From assembly GCA_009775535.1 (NCBI GenBank), contig VSPW01000064.1, positions 1 to 9,416 on the forward strand: 9,416 nt of DNA, in the 5' to 3' direction. Of the stretch, positions 1 to 5,573 are shown in pieces; position 1 is the first letter of the stretch; each line of letters opens with the position of its first letter. This DNA comes from Muribaculaceae bacterium. Its GTDB lineage: Bacteria; Bacteroidota; Bacteroidia; Bacteroidales; Muribaculaceae. The notes under the pieces are model-generated. The model was given only the letters and a program-made list of their open reading frames with translations. It had not been told where the DNA came from and did no database searches. A program made the translations under genes and the position numbers.

Positions 1-641
1 TCCCCAACTCCCCCCCCCGCCCCCGCCAAAACGCAAGAGGTAACCGTACAACCGGAAAATGCGTACCAACCTATAGACTCAATTGAAGAACCGAATTTAA
101 CAGAGGTGATTCCGGCTCCGCTAAAAACTTGATTTCCTATTTCTTTTAAAGAGTTTCCAAGAATCAACGTTTTTAATTCAGAACATCTGTCGAACGCGTT
201 GTTCCCAATGGTGATTACGGAATTGGGGATAGTTACAGATGCCAGTTTCCTACAATCATAGAAAGCTCTTGCCTTAATATCCTTTAAACCCTCATTGAGT
301 GTTATGCTGCTTAGCGCTCTATTTGACTCAAAAGCACTTACTCCTATAGAAATTACAGAATTTGGAATGACAATATTTGTCAAGCCATTACTCTCAAATG
401 CCTTCGAGGCAATGGATGTAACTGGATATGATTTCCCATCATAGTCTACAGTTGACGAAATGTAAACCTCAGCATGAGAGGATGATGAGAAACCTAGGCA
501 TTCTGCCGTTTCTTCATTCAAATTGATGCGATAAACGATATCATCCAAGATAACATCAATTGGCGCAGCAGCATGTGCGGTATAGCCACTTGCGATAATG
601 CCAACCATGAGGAAAGCAAGCAATTTAAATAATTTGCTCAT
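1..641 (-). CDS. Secreted BspA-like leucine-rich-repeat protein (5' part only)
   Basis: The open frame runs from an ATG at 641 leftward to the window edge, giving 213 complete codons and no stop. Residues 1-24 form a signal peptide: MSK start, hydrophobic core LLAFLMVGIIASGY, then TAHA before the mature APIDV. From about residue 72 the protein becomes BspA/LRR_5-type repeats of about 23 residues: VTSIASKAFESNGLTNIVIP, then SVISIGVSAF, LKDIKARAFYDCRKL, SVITIGNNAFDRCSEL, SLKEIGNQVFSG and SIESIGWYAFSGC. Each repeat carries the hallmark I-G/K-x-x-A-F and (V/I)-T-I-P pieces. Such proteins are exported and usually act at the cell surface, often in binding; no ligand can be assigned here. The last 14 or so codons (VTSCVLAGAGGGVG) leave the repeat pattern and coincide with a G/C homopolymer, so the left end may be unreliable. 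The frame, signal peptide and repeats agree, so the family call is firm; the full length is unknown. Confidence 0.88.
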   Translation of the reverse strand, partial: MSKLFKLLAFLMVGIIASGYTAHAAAPIDVILDDIVYRINLNEETAECLGFSSSSHAEVYISSTVDYDGKSYPVTSIASKAFESNGLTNIVIPNSVISIGVSAFESNRALSSITLNEGLKDIKARAFYDCRKLASVTIPNSVITIGNNAFDRCSELKTLILGNSLKEIGNQVFSGAGITSVKFGSSIESIGWYAFSGCTVTSCVLAGAGGGVG

Positions 642-838
642 ACTTTGATTGATTAGTTGTTGTGTGATTTTGCGAAGTGCATGGGTGCATAGCCATAAGC
701 AGGAAATTTCCTCGTAGCATCTGAAGGCCGACCAAAGCCTGTAACGACAGCGATGGAGTTCTCAAGTTTTCGGCTCTAGCCGTATATCTTTGCTTATAAC
801 TGATTGGTCATTTTCAGATTAGCGTTACTTTTTCTTAT
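642..838 (-). other. Long 5' leader of the leucine-rich-repeat gene, with upstream ORF
   Basis: If the promoter at 842-872 is used, the transcript carries a leader of nearly 200 nt before the ATG at 641, long for this window. Over roughly 642-760 all three minus-strand frames lack stop codons. One contains a 31-codon ORF starting at ATG 720 (MLRGNFLLMAMHPC...) and stopping at 625, overlapping the repeat-protein start by 17 nt in another frame. A second frame reads LENSIAVVTGFGRPSDATRK... and stops just before the gene, with no ATG near its beginning. Small self-complementary pieces are present: CGGCTCTAGCCG at 771-782, AGGAAATTTCCT at 701-712, and an AGGC/GCCT pairing in between. This could be a regulatory leader, a uORF that tunes translation, or a recombined upstream segment. 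Function is inference only. Confidence 0.35.
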
Positions 839-841
839 CTG

Positions 842-872
842 CAAAATTAGCGATTTTTTCTGGCTTAGCAAT
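842..872 (-). promoter_or_regulatory. Putative Bacteroidota promoter for the leucine-rich-repeat gene
   Basis: On the minus strand the sequence reads TAATTTTGC, an exact TAnnTTTG -7 box at 849-842. ATTG at 872-869 lies 19 bp upstream and matches three of four bases of the TTTG -33 box. It points toward the repeat-protein gene, and no other exact -7 box was found between it and the ATG at 641. The predicted start site is about 835-838. Confidence 0.5.
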
Positions 873-907
873 GGAATATGCTGAAAAACATAAGCCAATA
901 AGAGCCA

Positions 908-1021
908 ATATATAAATATCGGCACGGTTGGAAAAAGGATCAAATATTTATATGGATTTCGTGGCATATGAGTGAATGGCAGGGAAAAAGGGCATATATA
1001 AATAATCGCCCCGTTTGTAAA
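908..1021. repeat. Imperfect A/T-rich direct repeat pair, about 28 bp each
   Basis: Two similar blocks occur at 908-934 and 994-1021. Both begin ATATATAAATA, continue with a TCG core (TCGGCACGGTTG versus TCGCCCCGTTTG) and end in an A-run, differing by a one-base insertion and a few substitutions. Between them, ATATTTATAT at 944-953 is the reverse complement of ATATAAATAT at 910-919, so the left copy can also form an A/T stem. The A/T part is low complexity and could recur by chance; the shared C/G core makes coincidence less likely. No function is assigned. Confidence 0.35.
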
Positions 1022-1046
1022 GTTTGTGAATATCTGAATGACAGGC

Positions 1047-1077
1047 TTTTATCGGTGAATCTATTTTCGTAATTTTG
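1047..1077 (+). promoter_or_regulatory. Orphan plus-strand Bacteroidota-type promoter
   Basis: TAATTTTG at 1070-1077 is an exact TAnnTTTG -7 box. It is preceded at 19-20 bp by TTTT/TTTA (1047-1051), a three-of-four match to the -33 box. It points right, toward no recognisable gene: the next long coding region (1328-2128) lies on the opposite strand. The 16-base context CTATTTTCGTAATTTT (1061-1076) is repeated exactly at 4598-4613, between the alpha-galactosidase and panC. Confidence 0.4.
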
Positions 1078-1083
1078 CCGTTG

Positions 1084-1306
1084 TATTGATATGATGTCAA
1101 TTGCAGAGACATCTTTTCAGATGGTGAACACGGAAATGCCTGCAACACTTTCCCGACGACCATAACTGCTAATAATTTATATCATGGCGGACAATTCAAA
1201 TATTCAACCAAATCAGGCTGCCAACCTCTCCCTTTAAAGAAGTCCTTACAGTGCAGGCATGCAAAAACAATCCGCCCCGGAATTTAACATTTTTCCGGGG
1301 CGGATT
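1084..1306 (+). other. Candidate short transcript: possible small RNA or small-ORF unit
   Basis: A promoter-like element ends at 1077 and a 14-bp hairpin closes at 1306, framing a possible RNA of about 220 nt on the plus strand. It holds only tiny ORFs: 24 codons from 1091 (MMSIAETSFQMVNTEMPATL...) and 17 codons at 1184-1237 (MADNSNIQPNQAANLSL). Neither resembles a protein I know. The 3' hairpin has its U-run on the minus strand, so it is a weaker terminator in this direction. The unit may be a small RNA, a small-peptide message or chance promoter sequence. This is inference from signals alone. Confidence 0.2.
1269..1306 (-). terminator. Rho-independent terminator of the M48 protease gene
   Basis: A perfect 14-bp inverted repeat pairs 1269-1282 (AATCCGCCCCGGAA) with 1293-1306 (TTCCGGGGCGGATT) around a 10-nt loop. 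Read on the minus strand it is followed by TGTTTTTG, giving the U-rich tail. It lies 21 nt past the protease stop codon (1328-1330). On the plus strand the following sequence is only moderately T-rich. Confidence 0.85.
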
Positions 1307-1327
1307 CAATTGTTGAGGTATAGTTGT

Positions 1328-2128
1328 TTATTTTTCCGTTGTTGAGGTCGGTTTTTCTATTCCTTCTTTTGTTGCACGGCTTTCCATGCGCCCGATGCGT
1401 TCGTCAAGGTCAGGGTGGCTGGAGAAAAGCTGGTTTATCTTACTGGTCTTGGCGTCACCTTGCAGTGATTTTAGCTTCTGGAAAGAAAGGGCCATCGACC
1501 ATGGGTTCTTGCCGGCGTTTTTCAGGAATTCATATCCGTAATCGTCGGCCGCACGTTCGGCCTTCTGTGAATGCTTTGCCGAAACAAGGGCTTCGCTGAG
1601 GCTGCCCAACTGGGAGTCTGTAAGGGCGGCTGCCTTGTTGCTGGTAGAAGCGATTCCGTCTTTGAGCGCAGAAGTAAGCAATGCCGTCTTGAAAGCTTTC
1701 TTTGAGTCCTTGTGGGCGACATGGCCGATTTCATGGCCGATTACGCCAAGAAGCTCTTCGTCCGACATGATGTCCATCAGCGATGAGAACACCCGGATGC
1801 TGCCATCGGCGCATGCGAACGCGTTCACGTCAATGACGTGGTACACTTTGAAGTTTAGCGGCATGCCTTCCACTTCAGTAATGCCTTCGGTGAGACCCTT
1901 AAGGCGTATAACGTATGGGTCATCATCAGGAAGCACCGGATTGTTGGCGTCCATCCATTCAATATATTCTTTTACATAAGCTACCATCTGTTCGTCGGTA
2001 AGGGTGGCGGCTTGGGCCACTTTTTTCAATCCACCGGTAGCTTTTTTCAAATTGAATTGCGCGTTTGCCGGCATTGCGCATGCCAGGCACATGAGCGCGA
2101 TAAGACATTTAGTGAGATTTTTGAACAT
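1328..2128 (-). CDS. Secreted M48-family zinc metalloprotease
   Basis: This 266-residue protein is a putative periplasmic zinc endopeptidase of the M48 family (LoiP/YggG-like), a group linked to envelope protein quality control. The signature HEIGH is at residues 132-136, with two zinc-binding histidines and the catalytic glutamate. The third-ligand helix is KAERAADDYGYEF with E191 and D195. The late motif SSHPDLDERI (236-245) is typical of soluble M48 proteins. Residues 1-23 form a signal peptide (MFKNLTK, hydrophobic ALMCLACAMP, ANA|Q). A cysteine lies in the hydrophobic segment but the lipobox is poor, so a lipoprotein is less likely. An alternative ATG at 2149 adds MYFQPVI; 2128 is preferred because it gives a cleaner signal peptide and leaves room after the promoter at 2168-2175. 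There are no membrane helices after the signal, so it is a single-domain soluble enzyme. The gene is monocistronic, divergent from the next gene, and ends in a strong terminator. Confidence 0.92.
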   Translation of the reverse strand: MFKNLTKCLIALMCLACAMPANAQFNLKKATGGLKKVAQAATLTDEQMVAYVKEYIEWMDANNPVLPDDDPYVIRLKGLTEGITEVEGMPLNFKVYHVIDVNAFACADGSIRVFSSLMDIMSDEELLGVIGHEIGHVAHKDSKKAFKTALLTSALKDGIASTSNKAAALTDSQLGSLSEALVSAKHSQKAERAADDYGYEFLKNAGKNPWSMALSFQKLKSLQGDAKTSKINQLFSSHPDLDERIGRMESRATKEGIEKPTSTTEK

Positions 2129-2152
2129 AATAACTGGTTGAAAATACATTTG
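2120..2152 (+). promoter_or_regulatory. Putative promoter for the membrane-protein gene
   Basis: TTTG at 2120-2123 and TACATTTG at 2145-2152 (an exact TAnnTTTG) are separated by 21 bp, a good match to the Bacteroidota housekeeping promoter. Transcription would start near 2157-2160, giving a leader of about 65 nt to the ATG at 2226. The element lies over the start codon of the divergent protease gene (2126-2128). Confidence 0.5.
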
Positions 2153-2167
2153 ATATTAATATGCCTG

Positions 2168-2175
2168 CAAAGTTA
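2168..2175 (-). promoter_or_regulatory. Putative -7 box for the M48 protease gene
   Basis: The minus strand reads TAACTTTGC here, an exact TAnnTTTG box. No TTTG is present at the expected -33 distance, so only the -7 element is supported. The predicted start near 2161-2163 leaves about 33 nt to the ATG at 2128. Confidence 0.42.
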
Positions 2176-2225
2176 CAATTTTTTGTCTTAAATTTACGCT
2201 AAAAATCATAACACACGTTTTTGCA

Positions 2226-2774
2226 ATGAAAAAGAAGTCGGTAGTGTCGTTGGTCCTGGGTGGCATGGCAGCTTTATTCTTATTTGGCGGAGGCGTTGCC
2301 CTGTATGGCCGTACAATGATTGCATGGTATATCCCGGTATGCGTGTCTTTTATTGTTACTGCCATTGCATTGTGGCTGGCTTGGGACAGGTGGCGGATTA
2401 TACCTGGATGCCATTCCAGGCTGATAAATAGGCTATCTATTGCCGTGGCAGTAGGCGCTGTCTCATATTTTGGTTTTCTTGGCCTTAATTATTGCGTGGC
2501 TGACGAGGCTTCGGTCAAGGAGGTCACGGTGACTGTTACACGTAAATATACAGAACAGCGTACCCGTTACCGCCGTTTGCGCCGCGGACGGATGGTTCCA
2601 GATGGAAAGTACAATACTTACCATGTATCGGTAAGCATACCAGGCGGAGGTGTTAAAAACATGGAAATTCCTCTTGGGCACTACAATAGGGTCAAGGTCG
2701 GAAGCCATACGTCATTCTGTATGCGCACGGGGCTTTTCGGCTACCCTGTAATCACCGATACAGGAAATTTATGA
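2226..2774 (+). CDS. Hypothetical three-helix inner-membrane protein
   Basis: I do not recognise this 182-residue protein. It begins MKKKSVVSLVLGG and has three likely membrane segments, at about 6-27, 33-53 and 70-91, separated by short polar loops (DRWRIIPGCHSRLINR between the second and third). The remaining half (about 92-182) is soluble and probably beta-rich. It contains an alternating TVTVTRKY strand, a very basic patch around 112-123 (RTRYRRLRRGR), and a stretch VSVSIPGGGVKNMEIPLGHY. This resembles the general plan of small membrane proteins with an extramembrane beta domain, but no family is claimed. By the positive-inside rule, the basic 54-69 loop probably faces the cytoplasm. It is transcribed alone, divergent from the protease; a shared control region may tie the two together. 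The start is chosen because MKKK directly precedes the first helix. Confidence 0.75.
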   Translation: MKKKSVVSLVLGGMAALFLFGGGVALYGRTMIAWYIPVCVSFIVTAIALWLAWDRWRIIPGCHSRLINRLSIAVAVGAVSYFGFLGLNYCVADEASVKEVTVTVTRKYTEQRTRYRRLRRGRMVPDGKYNTYHVSVSIPGGGVKNMEIPLGHYNRVKVGSHTSFCMRTGLFGYPVITDTGNL

Positions 2775-2958
2775 TTATATGACAACAGGTTGTAATATAA
2801 ATCGTGGCGGTTCATAGATGTGGTAAACATCATGCATCCCATTATATTTTTGTATGAAAAATTAATTCTAAATACCCATGGCAGTCCTATTTTTCCGTAT
2901 ATATGGATACATGGCGATATTAAAATAATTTTTATGTACAAAAATTATAGAATTTCAT

Positions 2959-2966
2959 TAAATTTG
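2959..2966 (+). promoter_or_regulatory. Putative -7 box for the alpha-galactosidase gene
   Basis: TAAATTTG matches TAnnTTTG exactly, 39 nt before the ATG at 3006. No proper -33 TTTG lies 19-21 bp upstream, which could indicate an activator-dependent promoter or a chance match. A second exact -7 match (TATTTTTG, 2845-2852) also lacks a -33 box. The rest of the 2775-3005 spacer is A/T-rich with no gene or clear hairpin terminator. Confidence 0.38.
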
Positions 2967-3005
2967 TAACCATATATTAAAATCTCACAATATTTACAGA
3001 CCTCT

Positions 3006-4526
3006 ATGAATTTTATGAATATTTTTGTCGCTGTAGCCGTCTCGGCTTCGGTTGTAGTGGGAGCACAGGATGTGTTTGCCTCAGACAATGGAGTTGCGTT
3101 CCTTAAGGAAAAAGAAGGACATCTGGCTTGTGCCAAAAAAGTATATTCCCTGCCTGGTGTCAGGTTCATGCACAAGATACGTCCGGTAGACGCAATGGCC
3201 GAGGTAAGCGTGTCTGGATTGCCGGAAGGGTTGGTATGGAATGCCTCACGTCGGCTGGTGGAAGGTGTCGTTGATATTCCGGGTGAATATTATTACAAAG
3301 TAAATGTGGAGAATGGAGACTCTACGGTGCAAGAGACGGTTTCCCTAACGGTAAGTCCGGATCTCCAGCAGCCTACTCCGTTTATGGGATGGCTTAGCTG
3401 GAATGTGGTAGAAGGCGATATTTCCGATGAGGTCGTCAGGACTGTGGCCGATGCGATGGTCTCTACCGGACTCAAGGACGCCGGATACGATTATCTTGTA
3501 ATTGATGACTTGTGGCAAGCAAAGGCCCGAGAGGAAGGCACTGGATTCCCATCGCCCGACTCCATCAAATTTCCGGACGGAATGAAGGCTGTTGCCGACT
3601 ATGTACACTCAAAAGGATTGAAATTCGGAATATATTCCGATGCAGGGTCCAAGACCTGTGCCGGATGCTTCGGTTCGTATGGGTTTGAGGAAGTCGATGC
3701 AAAGGCATATGCAGGATGGGACGTCGATCTGTTGAAATATGATTATTGTTTTGTGGACGGCGCCGATGATGCACTTTCAGCATATACCCGATACAAGGCA
3801 ATGGGTGACGCCCTTAAGTCATCCGGACGCGATATATTATTATATATGTGTGAATGGGGCGCACGTGAGCCATGGAAATGGGGAGCGGAGACAGGCGCTA
3901 CAACATGGCGGTGTACATATGACACCCGCGATGGGTGGAACGGCACGCCTGGCGGCATAGGTATCGTGCAGAGTGTTGAAGGGATGAAGGACATTTGGCC
4001 ATATTCCGGTGTGAACCGTTTCAATGATGCCGATATGATGTGTGTGGGCATACATGGTAAAGGCAAATCGTCAAACGACCTTGTGGAAGGCGCCCCAGGA
4101 ATGACCCAGACGGAATACCGGACGCAATTTGCTATGTGGTGCATGTGGTCTTCACCGCTTACACTTTCATTTGACCTGCGTAAGCCGATAGCGGAAGACG
4201 ACCTTGCTATTATGACCAATCCGGAGCTTATTGCAATTAATCAAGACCCTATGGGACAGCAGGCGGAGTTCATTGGGGAAGATGCCAATGGAGTGCAGCT
4301 TTATTTCAAGGACCTGGCAAATGGCGATGTGGCAGTGGCAGTCCTTAATATGGGAGATAAAACACAGGAGTATATCATAGATTTCTCAAGGATTGATGCC
4401 TTGGATGCGGATATTCCATATAAAGTGCGCGATTTGCAGGCCCGTACAGATGCCGGTGTGCATGAAGGGATAATGAATGTGGATGTGGCTTCCCACGAAA
4501 CCAAGGTATACCGCCTGTCAAGATAG
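3006..4526 (+). CDS. Secreted GH27 alpha-galactosidase with N-terminal Ig-like domain
   Basis: This 506-residue enzyme should cleave terminal alpha-linked galactose from galacto-oligosaccharides, galactomannan or host glycans, outside the cytoplasm. Residues 1-25 are a probable signal peptide ending VFA. Residues about 45-117 look like an Ig-like putative-ligand domain (VRFMHKIRPVDAM, GLPEGLVWNAS, DIPGEYYYKVNV), common in front of Bacteroidota glycosidases. The (beta/alpha)8 barrel begins at TPFMGWLSWN (124-133). Family motifs follow: VIDDLW (165-170), YSDAGSKTCAGC (210-221), LLKYDYC with predicted nucleophile D246, CEWG (282-285), TWRCTYDTRD with predicted acid/base D306, NRFNDADM (337-344) and SSPLTLSFDLR. 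A beta-sandwich domain occupies about 415-506. Both aspartates of VIDDLW are kept, which favours galactose over L-arabinopyranose, a known alternative in GH27. It stands alone, with no SusC/D pair or other glycosidase in the window, so the natural substrate is unclear. ATG 3015 is an alternative start. Confidence 0.93.
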   Translation: MNFMNIFVAVAVSASVVVGAQDVFASDNGVAFLKEKEGHLACAKKVYSLPGVRFMHKIRPVDAMAEVSVSGLPEGLVWNASRRLVEGVVDIPGEYYYKVNVENGDSTVQETVSLTVSPDLQQPTPFMGWLSWNVVEGDISDEVVRTVADAMVSTGLKDAGYDYLVIDDLWQAKAREEGTGFPSPDSIKFPDGMKAVADYVHSKGLKFGIYSDAGSKTCAGCFGSYGFEEVDAKAYAGWDVDLLKYDYCFVDGADDALSAYTRYKAMGDALKSSGRDILLYMCEWGAREPWKWGAETGATTWRCTYDTRDGWNGTPGGIGIVQSVEGMKDIWPYSGVNRFNDADMMCVGIHGKGKSSNDLVEGAPGMTQTEYRTQFAMWCMWSSPLTLSFDLRKPIAEDDLAIMTNPELIAINQDPMGQQAEFIGEDANGVQLYFKDLANGDVAVAVLNMGDKTQEYIIDFSRIDALDADIPYKVRDLQARTDAGVHEGIMNVDVASHETKVYRLSR

Positions 4527-4563
4527 TAAATATTCACCCCTGCAATAGGAGATTAGACTAAGG

Positions 4564-4592
4564 AGTCCCGGATACATGCAATATCCGGGACT
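4564..4592 (+). terminator. Hairpin terminator after the alpha-galactosidase
   Basis: A perfect 11-bp stem pairs 4564-4574 (AGTCCCGGATA) with 4582-4592 (TATCCGGGACT) around a 7-nt loop, 37 nt after the stop codon. The following sequence is T-rich but interrupted (TAATGCTATTTTCG), so it is a somewhat imperfect intrinsic terminator. It separates the glycosidase from the panC operon. Confidence 0.65.
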
Positions 4593-4649
4593 TAATGCTA
4601 TTTTCGTAATTTTTTGTTGAGGTAAAAAACGAACATACGTGGTGGTAAA

Positions 4650-4681
4650 TTTGCGTCTGAATTATTAAATGCGTAATTTTG
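4650..4681 (+). promoter_or_regulatory. Promoter of the panC-panD-ffh-folD operon
   Basis: TTTG at 4650-4653 and TAATTTTG at 4674-4681 are separated by 20 bp, a full match to the Bacteroidota -33/-7 promoter. Transcription would begin near 4686-4689, leaving a leader of about 32-35 nt. This decides the panC start: a TTG at 4679 that would extend the frame lies inside the -7 box, so translation must begin at the ATG at 4721. Confidence 0.72.
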
Positions 4682-4720
4682 CACCCTGATAATTATCAGT
4701 ATAGGTTTTTTATCATAAAC

Positions 4721-5566
4721 ATGGAAATAATAACCACAGTAGGGCAGCTGTCGGAGCGTTTGGCCTCCTTGCATGCCCAGAGCCGTACCATAGGTCTCGT
4801 TCCAACGATGGGCGCCCTACATGCCGGCCATATGTCGTTGATAGAGCGGGCCCGCCGCGAGAATGATATAGTAGTGGTGTCTGTATTTGTAAATCCCACA
4901 CAGTTTAATAATCCTGAGGATTTGCGTACATACCCACGTACCGAGGAAGCAGACTGTGCGCTGTTGCGTCAGGCTGATGTCGATTTCGCGTTCGTGCCCA
5001 CAGTCTCGGAAATGTATCCGCAGGAGGACAATCGGCAGTTCGATCTCGGACCGGTTGCCCAGGTTATGGAAGGGGCTATGCGCCCGGGGCATTTCAACGG
5101 TGTCGCCCAGATAGTAAGCAAGCTGTTTGCTATAGTCAATCCCACGCGTGCATACTTTGGAGAGAAGGATTTCCAGCAGATAGCAGTGATACGTAAGATG
5201 GTGCAGCTCGAGGGCTTCAGCCTTGAGATTGTGGCGTGCCCTATCAAGAGGGAAGAGGACGGATTGGCAATGTCGAGCCGTAATGTGAGGCTGACTCCGG
5301 AACACCGTGCCGTAGCGCCGCAGATTCATAAGATACTTACCCGTAGTGTGGACATGAAGTCTGAAGGGGCATCAGTCGTTGATGTAAAGGCCTATGTAGT
5401 GGATGCCATCAACGCACTGGAAGGGCTCGAAGTGGAATATTATGAAATAGTCGATGCGCTATCCATGCAGCCGGTCGGGGCATGGGATGAAGCTGCTGCC
5501 GGAGCTGTCGGATGTGTAACAGTCTATGCCGGCGACGTGCGTCTTATCGACAACATCAAATATTGA
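4721..5566 (+). CDS. panC: Pantothenate synthetase (pantoate-beta-alanine ligase)
   Basis: PanC condenses pantoate with beta-alanine using ATP, through a pantoyl-adenylate, to make pantothenate (vitamin B5), the precursor of coenzyme A; it acts in the cytosol. The 281-residue length is standard. The nucleotidyltransferase HIGH-type motif is PTMGALHAGHMSLI (28-41, with H34 and H37). Then come FVNPTQF (56-62), RPGHFNGV (121-128), GEKDFQQ (147-153) and the KMSKS-like loop REEDGLAMSSRN (177-188). The start at 4721 is chosen because the upstream in-frame codon lies in the promoter. It is the first gene of a probable five-gene operon and is followed after 7 nt by panD, which makes its beta-alanine substrate, so both steps are co-expressed. 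PanB, the source of pantoate, is not in the window. All catalytic motifs are intact. Confidence 0.97.
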   Translation: MEIITTVGQLSERLASLHAQSRTIGLVPTMGALHAGHMSLIERARRENDIVVVSVFVNPTQFNNPEDLRTYPRTEEADCALLRQADVDFAFVPTVSEMYPQEDNRQFDLGPVAQVMEGAMRPGHFNGVAQIVSKLFAIVNPTRAYFGEKDFQQIAVIRKMVQLEGFSLEIVACPIKREEDGLAMSSRNVRLTPEHRAVAPQIHKILTRSVDMKSEGASVVDVKAYVVDAINALEGLEVEYYEIVDALSMQPVGAWDEAAAGAVGCVTVYAGDVRLIDNIKY

Positions 5567-5573
5567 GAATGCC

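Noticed and set aside
948..1163. A 71-codon minus-strand ORF in the gene-poor stretch.
   Set aside because: No recognisable motif, no -7 box on the minus strand upstream of its ATG, and its length is expected by chance. It also crosses the direct repeats and the opposing promoter.
642..1327. A possible tRNA, insertion-sequence remnant or CRISPR array in the gene-poor stretch.
   Set aside because: No cloverleaf with a conserved T-arm, no transposase fragment or terminal inverted repeat pair, and no regularly spaced repeat series; only the two imperfect direct repeats are present.
1324..1979. Two plus-strand ORFs (91 and 114 codons) opposite the M48 protease.
   Set aside because: They are antisense shadows of a gene with a signal peptide and an intact HEIGH motif; their translations look like non-coding frame composition.
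2741..2941. A 66-codon minus-strand ORF in the A/T-rich spacer before the alpha-galactosidase.
   Set aside because: Low-complexity, hydrophobic chance translation of A/T-rich DNA, overlapping the end of the membrane-protein gene.
3743..4219. A 158-codon antisense ORF inside the alpha-galactosidase.
   Set aside because: It lies wholly opposite conserved catalytic-barrel sequence and has no domain, promoter or sensible composition.
4679..4720. An upstream TTG start that would lengthen PanC by 14 residues.
   Set aside because: The TTG lies inside the promoter -7 box, upstream of the predicted transcript start, and PanC homologues begin near the ATG at 4721.
4817..5329. A 170-codon antisense ORF opposite panC.
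   Set aside because: It is a shadow of a fully conserved enzyme with no supporting signal on the minus strand.
5526..5573. An upstream ATG that would lengthen PanD by 16 residues.
   Set aside because: It lies within panC and would shift the cleavage site away from Gly24-Ser25; the ATG at 5574 fits the classical numbering exactly.
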